From the NCBI GenBank assembly GCA_964565705.1, contig CAZMGD010000009.1:1-61283 (forward strand): a DNA stretch of 61,283 bases. Reading direction: 5' to 3'. The position numbers and the translations under genes were made by a program. The notes below the pieces were generated by a model. The model searched no databases. It had not been told where the DNA came from and worked only from the letters and a program-made list of their open reading frames with translations. Below, piece after piece: positions 17,639 through 26,542 of this stretch (the first letter of the stretch is position 1; every line of letters begins with the position of its first letter). Source of the stretch: CAZMGD01 sp964565705 (GTDB lineage: Bacteria; Actinomycetota; Acidimicrobiia; Acidimicrobiales; Ilumatobacteraceae).

Positions 17639-18850
17639 ATGTCCACTGCCACATCCTCGATCGACATCTACGACCCCGACTGGTACGTGGACGGCGACTT
17701 CCATGCCGCGTTCGCCGAGCTGCGCGCCCACGACCCGGTGCACTGGCAGGAGATGCCGGGCGAGCCCGGCTACTGGGCCGTCATGCGCCACAAGGACGTC
17801 GTGACCGTCGCTCGCAACCCGGAGGTGTACTCGGCGTCGCTCGGCGGCGTCGTGCTCGAGGATCTCGAACCCGAGCGTCTCGAGGGAATGCGGCGGATGA
17901 TGCTGGCGATGGACCCGCCGCACCACATGCACTACCGGCGCCCGCTGGCCCCGCACTTCACCCCGAACATCATCGGCACGATGGAGCAGCAGATCCGGGC
18001 GATCTGCCGCGGCATCCTCGAGCGCGCCGGCGACACGGGCGACGTCGACTTCATCCAGGAGGTGGCGGGGCCGCTCCCGGCGCAGGTGATCGCCCAGGTC
18101 ATGGGCCTGCCCCAGGACGACACCGCCAAGCTCCAGCGCTGGGCGGAGGTGCAGGTCAACGGCCAAGACGACGAGGTCACGGCCGGCTACGACACCAACG
18201 ACGCCAGCATGGAGATGGCGATGTACGCGATCGGCCTCGCCGCCGAGCGCCGCCCGCTGCCGCGCACCGACGACATCTTCGCCCTGCTCCTCGACACCGA
18301 GTTCGAAGACGGCCGGCCGATGGACGACATCGAGCTCGGCAGCTTCTTCGTCCAGCTCGTCACCGCCGGCAACGACACGACGAAGACGATGATGTCGACC
18401 GGGCTCTACCAGTTGCTCCGCCATCCGGACCAGCTCCAGGCGCTGCGCGACGACCCGTCACGGATGCCGGTCGCGGTCGAGGAGATGCTGCGCTACTGCA
18501 ACCCGCTGCACTACTTCCGGCGCACCGCCACCCGAGACACCGAGCTCGCCGGCAAGCAGATCAGAGCCGGCGACAAGGTGGCGATGATGTACACGTCGGC
18601 CAACCGCGACGAGGACGTGTTCCCCGACGCCCAGACGTTCGACACCACCCGCACGCCGAACCCGCACCTGACGTTCGGCATCGGCGGCCACTTCTGCCTG
18701 GGCGTGCACCTCGCCCGGATGGAGGCCCGCATCTTCTTCGAGGAGCTGCTCGACACGTTCTCGACGATCGAGCTGCTCGACGCACCGGTGCGCGTCCGCA
18801 GCAACCTCAACAACGGCTACAAGCGGATGCCGGTACGCCTCACCCGCTGA
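17639..18850 (+). CDS. Cytochrome P450
   Basis: A 403-aa haem monooxygenase. The I-helix oxygen-activating motif AGNDTT is at 243-248, the ExxR motif at 282-285 (EMLR), and the haem-binding loop FGIGGHFCLG places the Cys ligand at C353. The length is that of a soluble bacterial class I P450, and the AMDPPHHMHYRR segment resembles CYP125/142/124-like sterol or lipid hydroxylases, though substrate assignment is inference. No ferredoxin or reductase gene is adjacent. It is the last plus-strand gene of the injection locus, 62 nt after giant gene C, preceded by GAGCCGGAGGTAGCC as ribosome site. Whether it belongs to that system is unclear. Confidence 0.95.
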   Translation: MSTATSSIDIYDPDWYVDGDFHAAFAELRAHDPVHWQEMPGEPGYWAVMRHKDVVTVARNPEVYSASLGGVVLEDLEPERLEGMRRMMLAMDPPHHMHYRRPLAPHFTPNIIGTMEQQIRAICRGILERAGDTGDVDFIQEVAGPLPAQVIAQVMGLPQDDTAKLQRWAEVQVNGQDDEVTAGYDTNDASMEMAMYAIGLAAERRPLPRTDDIFALLLDTEFEDGRPMDDIELGSFFVQLVTAGNDTTKTMMSTGLYQLLRHPDQLQALRDDPSRMPVAVEEMLRYCNPLHYFRRTATRDTELAGKQIRAGDKVAMMYTSANRDEDVFPDAQTFDTTRTPNPHLTFGIGGHFCLGVHLARMEARIFFEELLDTFSTIELLDAPVRVRSNLNNGYKRMPVRLTR

Positions 18851-18875
18851 GCCTCGTTCACGGGCCCGCCCGAGA

Positions 18876-18890
18876 CCGAAGGAACTTCGG
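18876..18890. terminator. Short hairpin between convergent P450 and zinc-ribbon genes
   Basis: ccgaag-gaa-cttcgg forms a 6-bp stem with a 3-nt loop in the 152-nt convergent spacer (18851-19002). No U-tract follows on either strand, so its terminator role is tentative. I see nothing else in this spacer. Confidence 0.35.
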
Positions 18891-19002
18891 CGTCTGAACG
18901 ACCTGAGGCTGCTGTGAGCCAGGTCACGACACGGCCGGTGCTTTCAGAGCGACCAGTTCGTTCAGACGTGGTCACCGCCGCCGATACGTGGGCAGCCGGC
19001 GG

Positions 19003-19431
19003 CTACCAGAGCCAGACGATCAGCAGCACCAGCAGCAGCGCGGCGGTGACGCCGCCCAGGATCCACGGCCACCAGTTGCGCGGCTCGGGCGCGGGCGGCG
19101 GGGGAGGCGGCGGCGGGGGTTCCTCGACCACGACCGGTTCGGGCGGCGGTGGGTCCATCAGCGCGTCGCAGCGGACGCAGTTGACGGCGCCGGGCCGGTT
19201 CTGCTCGCCGCACTCGGGGCACAGGCGACCGCCGACGATCAGCTTGCCCTCGGCGCCGGGCAGGCGGCGGCGGCTCGTGTCGACGCCTTCCAGAGCGACG
19301 AGCTGTGGCCCATCGGGCCGGGCCCAGAACAGCGGATAGTCGCAGTGGGGGCAGAACTCGTCGGCGGCGCGTTCGAGACCGTCGAACTCGCTGACCTGAC
19401 CGCAGTCGGGGCAGGTGATGGTGGTGGGCAT
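19003..19431 (-). CDS. Double zinc-ribbon protein with C-terminal membrane anchor
   Basis: A 142-aa protein. The first zinc ribbon has CPDC (C7, C10) and CPHC (C27, C30). The second has CPEC (C71, C74) and CVRC (C85, C88). Residues about 93-117 are a Pro/Glu stretch (nine prolines in a row), and 121-142 are a hydrophobic helix ending the protein, so it should be tail-anchored with the ribbons in the cytoplasm. It is the last gene of the minus-strand injection operon and begins 1 nt after the stop of tail protein I. I infer a membrane tether or assembly adaptor for the particle. A general zinc-ribbon housekeeping role is the alternative. Confidence 0.72.
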   Translation of the reverse strand: MPTTITCPDCGQVSEFDGLERAADEFCPHCDYPLFWARPDGPQLVALEGVDTSRRRLPGAEGKLIVGGRLCPECGEQNRPGAVNCVRCDALMDPPPPEPVVVEEPPPPPPPPPAPEPRNWWPWILGGVTAALLLVLLIVWLW

Positions 19432-19432
19432 G

Positions 19433-19987
19433 TCAGGCGGCTCCCACGGAGGTGTCCTCGAGCTGGGGGGTCGGGTGGATCATGCGGCCGCCGACCTCGA
19501 GCTCGAACGTGACCATGGCCGGGAGCTCGGAGCGGACGATGCGCAGCAGGTCTTGCTCGGTCGTCCACCCGGTGCCGGGCACGGACATCCGCACATGCGG
19601 GGCGGTGATCGGCGGATCGTCGACGTACACGCCGCCGTTGTCCTCGACCCGGACCTCGCCCTCGGCGTCGCAGACGAGCTCGAGCAACCGCGTCAGCCCT
19701 GCCCTGGTGCCGCGCCAGAGGATGCCCGCCGAGTACTCGCGCACGATCCGCCGCTGCAGCACGTCGGGCAGCGAGGGGTCGACCCAGTCCATGCCGAGCC
19801 ACGACCCGATCGTGCGCACGACGTTGTCGGGGGCGACGTTGACGTCGAAGAGGTGGGGCATGTTGTCGACCTGGTCGACGACCGTGTCGGCAACCGACTG
19901 GAAGACCCGCACGAAGCGGACGAAGAACTCGTCCTCGGTCATGCCGACCGGGAGTTGCTCGACGAGCCAGTCGGGCCGGCGGGTCAC
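19433..19987 (-). CDS. Phage tail protein I-like baseplate protein
   Basis: A 184-aa protein of the P2 gpI/TIGR02242-like tail family: RRPDWLVEQLP near the start, then FVRVFQSVADTVVDQVDNMPHLFDV, GSWLGM, and RRIVREYSAGILWRGTRAGLTRLLEL, the classic signature. It sits in the baseplate of contractile tails next to gpJ. The reading frame is open far upstream, but the GTG at 19987 overlaps the stop of baseplate J (GTGA) and starts the conserved domain, so I use it. It lies in the usual J-I order. Confidence 0.87.
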   Translation of the reverse strand: MTRRPDWLVEQLPVGMTEDEFFVRFVRVFQSVADTVVDQVDNMPHLFDVNVAPDNVVRTIGSWLGMDWVDPSLPDVLQRRIVREYSAGILWRGTRAGLTRLLELVCDAEGEVRVEDNGGVYVDDPPITAPHVRMSVPGTGWTTEQDLLRIVRSELPAMVTFELEVGGRMIHPTPQLEDTSVGAA

Positions 19988-21924
19988 CTCACCACCACCT
20001 GGTGCTTGGCGGAGATGAACAGCGAGTCCTGCTCCAGCTTGATGACCTCGCGACCGTGGCCGACCCGCTTGCCGTTGCGGAGGTCGAACTCGAACAGCAG
20101 TACCTCGTCGACGCGCTCGACGCCTTCGATCACCTCGAGCATCTGGAAGATCGCCGAGTTGTTCAAGTCGGTGTCGAACGCCCATCCGTTGCCGTCGCCG
20201 CCGACCAGCGGGTTGATGTACTGGTAGAGCGCGGCGAGCGCTCGTTCGCGCACCAGGTTGGCCGGCCGCCCCGGTCGGGCGGTGATCAGCGCGGCGACGG
20301 TCACCCCCTGGTAGTAGGGCGTGGCGACGCGGATGGTCGAGCCGAGGATGCGGCGGTGCTCCAGGAACTGCTCGACCCGATCGACCATCGGTGCGGGCAG
20401 GGCGAAGTCGTCGAGCTTCGACGCGTGCGGATCGGCCTTGCTGGCCGGCACGATCAGGAGGCGGATCGGCGCGCCCGGCGTGACCGGCGGCAGGCAGCGC
20501 ACCCGGGCGATCGACGGGTCGGCCTGCCCCGCCAGGCGCTCGTAGTCGGCAGCGGTCACCGCGCGGGCGCCCGCCCGCAGCGTCTGCGGCCCACGCAGCT
20601 TGGCGTTGGCCACCGTCTCGGCGTCGACCCCGCCGCGCGCCGCCTCGATGTTCTCCACCCGGTCCACGTAGGGGATCGTCTGACGCAGCGTGCGCAGCGC
20701 TGCCGGACCGACGTTGCCGGCCGCCCCACCGCCGTAGCGGTAGCCGCTGACGGCGATGCGCGCTCCCTCCGGCGGGATCGCGCCGTGCTGGCGGCTGCTG
20801 CCATCGGGATAGCGGATGTTCGGGCCGAACCGGATCGTGCCGGTGGTCGAGTCCCACATCACGTGGTGGTCGTCCTCGGCGCTGTTCAGGAAGTCGGGCA
20901 CCTCGTCCCACTCCTGCTCCGCACCGCTGGCGGGGATGACGAGCACCCGCTCGTCGCCTGCTCGCGGCAGCACCGGCACGAGGTCGACCTTGAACGTCTG
21001 GTCAGGTCGGCCGCTGCTGGTGCCGACGACGGTGCGCGGTGCTCGCTCGCTGTGCTCGGCGACGGTCGTTCCACCGATGCTGTCGGCGCGCAGGCTGCGG
21101 ATCTGCGGCGAGGCGCGGTAGAACGGCTGGTCGGGCTCGGCCGCCTTGAGCAGTGCCCGCAGCCAGTACGCACGGTTGCCGCCGAGTGTGAGCGGCTCGT
21201 GGGCGTTGGGCACCAGCATCACGATCGATCCGTTGCGGTTGAGGCCGCCGGTCGTGTCGCGGTGCACGGTGACGGGGATCCAGGCCTCGCCCTGCCAGAT
21301 CTGCCACGCGAGCGGCGGGTTGTCGGGCAGCACGCCGATGCCCTCGACGTTGGCGTCGACCGTGAGTTGGATCGCGTTGCCGGCCAGCGAATCGGCGAAG
21401 CCGAGGTAGAAGGCGTCTCCGGGCGTGACGGGAACGCGCGGGAAGCAGACGACAGCGCCGGTGTCGATGCGCAGGTCGTCCCACACGTCTTGGTACGCGT
21501 CGTTGCCGGCCGAGGTCAGCGAGGCGATCACCTCCGGCTGCGACACGACGAGCGGCTCGAGCGTGGTGAACACCCGGGTGTCGCCCGTTGCCCCGGTCGT
21601 CGTGACCTGGGTGCCGGCGGGCACGACGACGTCCTGGGCCACGGGCCCCACCAGCCAGAACGTCACGTCGGCGCGCGCCGCGGTCGCCGGGAACGGCTCG
21701 AACCCGATCAGGTTCAGCATGTGCGTGTAGAACACGTCGGGCACCTGGTTCAGGCGGAAGATCGTCATCTCCGTCATCCAGGCGAACAGCTCGATCAGCG
21801 CGACACCGGGGTCGGACACGTTGTGGTTCGTCCACTCCGGCAGGAGGGTCGGGATCTTCCGCTTGGCTTCGTCGACGATGTCCTGGAAGCGGCGATCGTC
21901 GAGGTTGGTCACGGGCAGCGTCAT
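19984..21924 (-). CDS. Baseplate J-like protein (T4 gp6/Afp11-like wedge)
   Basis: A 646-aa protein that forms the baseplate ring around the spike and triggers sheath contraction. It opens with DDRRFQDIVDEAKRKIPTLLPEWTNHNVSDPG and LIELFAWMTEMTIFRLNQVP, typical of the gpJ/gp6 family in contractile injection loci. The middle has PAGTQVTTTG. The C-terminal third has RAVTAADYERLA, with later VTVAALITARPG and YINPLVGG segments. The upstream extension in this frame is discarded because the ATG at 21924 overlaps the stop of gp25 (ATGA). Confidence 0.92.
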   Translation of the reverse strand: MTLPVTNLDDRRFQDIVDEAKRKIPTLLPEWTNHNVSDPGVALIELFAWMTEMTIFRLNQVPDVFYTHMLNLIGFEPFPATAARADVTFWLVGPVAQDVVVPAGTQVTTTGATGDTRVFTTLEPLVVSQPEVIASLTSAGNDAYQDVWDDLRIDTGAVVCFPRVPVTPGDAFYLGFADSLAGNAIQLTVDANVEGIGVLPDNPPLAWQIWQGEAWIPVTVHRDTTGGLNRNGSIVMLVPNAHEPLTLGGNRAYWLRALLKAAEPDQPFYRASPQIRSLRADSIGGTTVAEHSERAPRTVVGTSSGRPDQTFKVDLVPVLPRAGDERVLVIPASGAEQEWDEVPDFLNSAEDDHHVMWDSTTGTIRFGPNIRYPDGSSRQHGAIPPEGARIAVSGYRYGGGAAGNVGPAALRTLRQTIPYVDRVENIEAARGGVDAETVANAKLRGPQTLRAGARAVTAADYERLAGQADPSIARVRCLPPVTPGAPIRLLIVPASKADPHASKLDDFALPAPMVDRVEQFLEHRRILGSTIRVATPYYQGVTVAALITARPGRPANLVRERALAALYQYINPLVGGDGNGWAFDTDLNNSAIFQMLEVIEGVERVDEVLLFEFDLRNGKRVGHGREVIKLEQDSLFISAKHQVVVR

Positions 21925-22331
21925 GGCTGTTCCTCGATCGGGATGACATAGAACGGGTAGACGAGGTTGCGGCGGTCGTTCGTCGCCTTGATGCGATAGT
22001 CGATCTCGATGTGCACGCGTCCATCCGTCGTTGCATCCGGAACGATTGCCACGTCGATCACCTCGACCCGCGGCTCCCACTGGCCGAGCGCCTCACGCAC
22101 GGCGACGGCCATCAGCCCCATCGTGTTGGCGTTGACCGGCTCGAACAGCAGGTCCCAGATCGCGCAGCCGAACTGGGGTCGCATCACCCGCTCGCCGGGC
22201 GCGGTCGCCAGCACCATCCGCATCGAGCTGGACAGGTCGTCGGCGCCGGCGGTGAGCGCGATCGAACCCGACTGATCGACGCGCATCGGCCACATGATGC
22301 CCTGTCCGATGAAGTCCGACGTGTTGGTCAT
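21921..22331 (-). CDS. GPW/gp25-like baseplate protein
   Basis: A 136-aa baseplate wedge subunit that nucleates sheath assembly. Features are a GQGIMWPMRVD opening, TAPGERVMRPQFGC (the family's ExxxR-type core), IWDLLFEPVN, and VREALGQWEPRVEV. The length is normal. The ATG at 22331 shares its A with the stop of the spike gene (TGATG); the long upstream frame is not coding. Confidence 0.92.
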   Translation of the reverse strand: MTNTSDFIGQGIMWPMRVDQSGSIALTAGADDLSSSMRMVLATAPGERVMRPQFGCAIWDLLFEPVNANTMGLMAVAVREALGQWEPRVEVIDVAIVPDATTDGRVHIEIDYRIKATNDRRNLVYPFYVIPIEEQP

Positions 22332-24142
22332 CAGTTGATCTTCACCGGTGTGCCCGCGATGGTCGTCATGCCCGTACCGCCGACATCGGTCTTCGCCGTG
22401 CCCTTGACCTCGACCGTGGTCCCGGACATCTTGGCCTGGGTCTGGCCGACGATCTCCACCGACTGGTTGCCGGTCAGCTTGATCGACTGCGTCGCCTCGA
22501 TCTTGACGTTGGTGCCCTTGATCGTGACGTCGCCACGCTGACCGTCGAGGAGGATGTCGGCCTGGCCGCTCTTGATCTCGATCGTCTTCTGGTTGGAGAA
22601 CAACTCCACCTTGTCCTTGCCGAGGTAGAGCTTGGTGTTCTGCCCGTCGACGGTCATCAGCACGTTCAGCGACGCATCGGTGGAGTCGTCGAACAGCAGC
22701 TGCTGACCCTTCGCGGTGGTGATCGCCCACTGCACGACCGCCCCGTTCTTGGTGGTCGTCGCCGCCGCGATCTTCGGCGCGTCGCTGCCGTTCCAGAGTC
22801 CGCCGATGACGAGCGGCCGCCGGTAGTCACCGCCCTCGAACACGACGAGCACCTCGTCGTTGACCGCAGGCAGCATCTGCATGCCACGGGTCGCGCCCGC
22901 ACCGAGCGCCACCACGCGGGCCCACGCGCTCTCGATGTTGTCGCCGAACGTCGGGAACTTCACCCGCACCACACCCTCGCGCCCGTCCCGGCTGTCCTTG
23001 TTGTTCGTGACGATGCCGATCACCGGCGCCAGATGGGTGGTCGGCGGGCCTCCGATCGACAGCAGGTCGCTGACGCCCGAGCCGGTGACCGGGCCGGCGG
23101 TGAAGCGCGTGACGTATCCCTTCGGGCTGTAGGCGTGCTCGACCGCGGTGAGGAAGTACTTGCCGCTCATCCGTGTGCCGGCGCCCGTCACCACGACCTT
23201 GGTGCCGGGAGCCATGGTCGCTGTCCCGAAGCACTCACCCTTGGCCTGCAGCACGCTGGCGGCGATCTCCTGGCGCATCGCGGTGGCGACGGTGTTCGCT
23301 TCGTCGACGCTGGTGAACACCTGGCGGGTGCCCGTGCGCGTCGGGGGTGATCCACCGATGCTCTTGCCCTTGTTGCGCTGCGCGTCGATGTCGGCGATCT
23401 CGTTGAGGAGCTCGGCGTTGGGGTTCCCGGCGGTGCCGACGATCTCCCGCTTGGTGAGTGGATCCCAGGCCCGGGTCTTGATCTCGTCGAGCGCCGGCGA
23501 GCCGTTGACCCGGGCCCGGAATCGCAGGAGGTCCTCGCCCCACGTCAGCGTGTGGGTGGCCTGCCCGGCGTACCCGTTGAACACCTTCAGGGTGTCGCCG
23601 TCGACGCGCCACTGGTGGCCGGTGCGCCGCGCCATCTCGGCCAGGAACGCGGCGTCGTCGCTCGTCTGCAGGAGGTACGGGTGCACTGCCTCCCCGAACG
23701 TGCTGGCGATGTCCGTGCTCAGGCCGTGGGCGCCGGCGATCTGTGTCGCCACGTCGCTGTAGGTCACCTGCTGGTACGTCTTGGCGGCCGTGCTGCGAGC
23801 CAAGCGGTGCCCCTTGTCGAAGCACGTGATCACCAGCTCGTGGAGGTCGGTCGGACCTTGCTCGATGCCGATCGCGGTGATCTCCCCGACGAACACCGTC
23901 GTCAGCGGCTCCCGCGCCGGGGCGAAGCCGATCTCGATAGCGGCCCCGATCTCGAACGTGGTGCTGTCGACCTTCTCGAAGTCGGCGTCGTACAGCCGCA
24001 GCGTGGCCTCGCTCACCCCGTTGAGGACCAGGTTCACCCGTACGTCGAGCAGGTCGGCGATCACGGCGGAGCTGACCATCGAGCCGTTGACCTTGAGCTC
24101 CGCAACCGGGACCAACGTCGGGAGCGCGACCGGAGGGCTCAT
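22331..24142 (-). CDS. VgrG-like spike protein (Pvc8/Afp8-like)
   Basis: A 603-aa central spike. The N-terminal half has the gp27/gpD-like fold signature (DVRVNLVLNGVSEATLRLYD, FVGEITAIGIEQG, VAHKL-type turn CFDKGHRLARS, TYQQVTYSDVATQIAGAHGL). About 375-480 is the gp5 OB-type domain (PVIGIVTNNKDSRDGREGVVRVKFPTFGD, VNDEVLVVFEGGD, PLVIGGLWNG). The tail is a short beta-helix run of hydrophobic-alternating residues ending TTIAGTPVKIN. No effector extension is fused. The start overlaps the LysM stop (ATGA). Confidence 0.93.
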   Translation of the reverse strand: MSPPVALPTLVPVAELKVNGSMVSSAVIADLLDVRVNLVLNGVSEATLRLYDADFEKVDSTTFEIGAAIEIGFAPAREPLTTVFVGEITAIGIEQGPTDLHELVITCFDKGHRLARSTAAKTYQQVTYSDVATQIAGAHGLSTDIASTFGEAVHPYLLQTSDDAAFLAEMARRTGHQWRVDGDTLKVFNGYAGQATHTLTWGEDLLRFRARVNGSPALDEIKTRAWDPLTKREIVGTAGNPNAELLNEIADIDAQRNKGKSIGGSPPTRTGTRQVFTSVDEANTVATAMRQEIAASVLQAKGECFGTATMAPGTKVVVTGAGTRMSGKYFLTAVEHAYSPKGYVTRFTAGPVTGSGVSDLLSIGGPPTTHLAPVIGIVTNNKDSRDGREGVVRVKFPTFGDNIESAWARVVALGAGATRGMQMLPAVNDEVLVVFEGGDYRRPLVIGGLWNGSDAPKIAAATTTKNGAVVQWAITTAKGQQLLFDDSTDASLNVLMTVDGQNTKLYLGKDKVELFSNQKTIEIKSGQADILLDGQRGDVTIKGTNVKIEATQSIKLTGNQSVEIVGQTQAKMSGTTVEVKGTAKTDVGGTGMTTIAGTPVKIN

Positions 24143-24810
24143 GACCGCGCCGACCGTTCGGGGATGGCGAGCAGCGTGCCCGGCACGAGCGCCAGCGGAT
24201 CCTTGATGCCGTTGGCGGCGGCGATGTTGCGCCACAGCGTCGAGTCGCCGTAGTAGCGGGCGGCGATGCGGTCCAGCGTGTCGCCGGGGCTGACCTGATG
24301 GGTGCGGCTCGGCGCCGGTGTGCCCGACGTCGGGTTCTGACGCGTCCAGTTGGCGTCGGGCTCGAACTGCTCGAGCGACGCCTCGACGTTGGCGCGCAGC
24401 GGCAGGCCTTCGTTGGAGAAGTACGTGAACGTGACGTTGAGGCTCTTGATGATCGCCTTGAACGTGTGGATGTTGGTGCCCCAGTGGAACGTGACCCAGG
24501 GCGGACGGCCGCTGTTGCGCTCCTGGTCGTAGGTCGGCAGCGTCTCGTCGACCTCCATCAGCTTGAGCAGCTTGTTGGTGTGGGTCGTGACCGAGGTGCC
24601 GTCGGCCGTCGTGTCGAACACGAGGCTGAGGCTGAAGTTGCCGCTCTCGCCACCGGCGTAGCGCAGGCTCGGCGACGTCTTGCCGGGGATGCGGTTGGAC
24701 TCCCACCGGTTCGCCATCGAGAAACCGAACTTGTCCGGGTTGAACATGCACTCGATCGTGGTGTTGGTCTCGGTCTTGAGGAACGCCTTCTGCAGCTGCA
24801 CCGGTGGCAT
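24139..24810 (-). CDS. LysM-domain baseplate protein (Pvc7/Afp7-like)
   Basis: A 223-aa protein. Residues 1-155 match the contractile-tail protein that carries spike and tube (phrases CMFNPDKFGFSMANRWE and TLPTYDQERNSGRPPWVTFHWG). A LysM module follows at about 170-217 (HQVSPGDTLDRIAARYYGD...IPERS). In phage-like tails this LysM works as a structural hub around the spike rather than as a wall hydrolase. The start overlaps the DUF4157 stop (TGATG). Confidence 0.9.
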   Translation of the reverse strand: MPPVQLQKAFLKTETNTTIECMFNPDKFGFSMANRWESNRIPGKTSPSLRYAGGESGNFSLSLVFDTTADGTSVTTHTNKLLKLMEVDETLPTYDQERNSGRPPWVTFHWGTNIHTFKAIIKSLNVTFTYFSNEGLPLRANVEASLEQFEPDANWTRQNPTSGTPAPSRTHQVSPGDTLDRIAARYYGDSTLWRNIAAANGIKDPLALVPGTLLAIPERSARS

Positions 24811-26442
24811 CAGAACCCTCCTCGGTAGCGACCGCCGCGCCGGTCGAGCTCGCGCTCGATGCGGTCCTCGATCTGCTCCATGATCCAGTCGGCGAGATCC
24901 AGGAGCCCGCTGGTGTCGAGGTCGCGGTTCAAGATCGGCCAGGTCCGCGCGGCGGTGCTCGGAGAGCTGCCCGGCGCCCTCACCGTGCTCGGCTGCTCGG
25001 TGTCCTCGACCTCGCTGGTCTCCTGCTCCAGCGTCCGCTGGATCGTTGGCGCGGCCGGGGCACGGCTTGCCGTCGACGTGGGAGACCGGCGGATGGTCGA
25101 GGCCGGCGACCGTCCGCTCAGGCGTTGGGCGAGATCGTCGGCGCTGACCGTGCCGGGCGCGGAGGGCGTGACCGCGGGTGCTGCGGCGACGTGGCGCCGG
25201 ACGACAGCTGCGGGCGCCGGACGGCCGAGTACGCTCGGCGTCGGGCCTCCGGCGGTCGGGCGGGGCAGCACCGGGCTGCGGCGGATCACCTCGGCGATCG
25301 TCTGGGCTCGGCGTTCCTCGGGGCTGTCGCGGTCGTCGTCGTAGAAGCGGGCCAGTGGTGAGGGCGCGGCGACGTGGGTCAGCTCGTGGGCCAGCAGCGG
25401 TGCGTCGGACGCGCCCGTCAAGGGCCGGGCGAGGTGGATCGTGTCGCCGGTCGTGGCCGCGACCTTTCCAGCGGCGGCGAGCGCTGCTCGGGAGCCGGTG
25501 CTGGTGCTGACCCGGACGCGCCGTGGCCCGACGATCGCGCTGGCGAGCGGGCGCCATGACATCGGGAGCGCGCTCGGCGCGGCGGGCATCCGCCGGATCA
25601 CATCGTCGAACGCGCGAGCAGCGACCTCGGGTGTCGCGCGTTCCACCGCACGGGCAGCTTCAGTGCGAGTGAGGGCGGTCGCTGACACGGCGGCGCGAGG
25701 GGGTGCGACGACCGCATCCGCAGCGATCGACACGGGCCGCTCCGCGTCGCCGGCCGTGGGTTCGGCGGCAGGGGAGCGCAGCGGAGCCGGCGTCGCCTCC
25801 GCGGGGGCACGTTGCCCGGCAGGCGTCGCGGTCCGCACGGACGGCGTGGTCGGGCGGCCGGCACGAACGTCGCCGGTCGCCGCGATGTCTCGGACCGTCC
25901 TGGTGGCTGCCGAGGTGTCGTGGGCAGTCCGCGCGAGTGTGGTGGCCGGCTCGCTCTGCGCCAGCGAGGTCGGCGCCCTGGTGTCGGGGCTGGTCGGCGC
26001 GGGGTTCGTGACTGGTTCGGATGGCGCGCGGGCTGCTGGCGGTGCCGGCGTCAGCAGGTGCGCGGTGGTCTCGCGGCTCGAGGGGATCGCTGGCTCGGAC
26101 GTCGAACGTGGCCCGTTCGGGACCGCAGGCGTGGTCTCGTGGGCGCGGACGTCGCCGCCGGATGGCACGCGCGCTGTGGGTGGTGATGGCCGTACGGCCC
26201 ACGACGCCGAGCCGGGTGTGTCGGTCGGCTCGCTCGGCAGCGCGGTGTCCGGTTCGGCTGACGCGCGCTGCACCGCGGGCGCTGCTGGGCGTCCGGTGGC
26301 GGTGGGTGGGCGCGTGGCAGTGGGTGGGCGCGTGGCGGCCGGGTCGGCTGCCGGGTCCGAGGCCGGCCGCTGCGTGTCCCGGGCGATGGGTGCGTCGGCG
26401 GGCGTGGGTGGGCGGGCGGCTGGTGGTGCCACGGAGGACGAC
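24810..26442 (-). CDS. DUF4157 (eCIS_core) protein, C-terminal part up to assembly gap
   Basis: At least 543 residues, running into the N gap on the 5' side. The front portion is low-complexity Pro/Ala/Thr/Arg. The DUF4157 domain covers about 90 residues, with RVRVSTSTGSRAALAAAGKVA, TGDTIHLARP and the zincin-like LLAHELTHVA; the HELTH codons are at 25374-25388. DUF4157 was renamed eCIS_core because it recurs in these loci, often in cargo or in proteins that mark cargo for loading; protease activity is possible but rarely shown. After the domain comes another disordered, Arg/Pro-rich tail ending in the amphipathic WIMEQIEDRIERELDRRGG. It is upstream of and overlaps LysM by 1 nt. It is probably one gene with the segment on the other side of the gap. 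Confidence 0.82.
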
Positions 26443-26542
26443 NNNNNNNNNNNNNNNNNNNNNNNNNNNNNNNNNNNNNNNNNNNNNNNNNNNNNNNNNN
26501 NNNNNNNNNNNNNNNNNNNNNNNNNNNNNNNNNNNNNNNNNN
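26443..26542. other. 100-N assembly gap
   Basis: Exactly 100 N, a conventional filler for a gap of unknown size. The flanking reading frames differ, which is meaningless if 100 is a placeholder. Just to its left the DNA has two tandem gtgggtgggcgcgtggc units within 26285-26340, so GC-rich repeats in a Pro/Ala-coding stretch probably broke the assembly. Missing sequence here could range from a few codons to whole genes. Confidence 0.98.
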
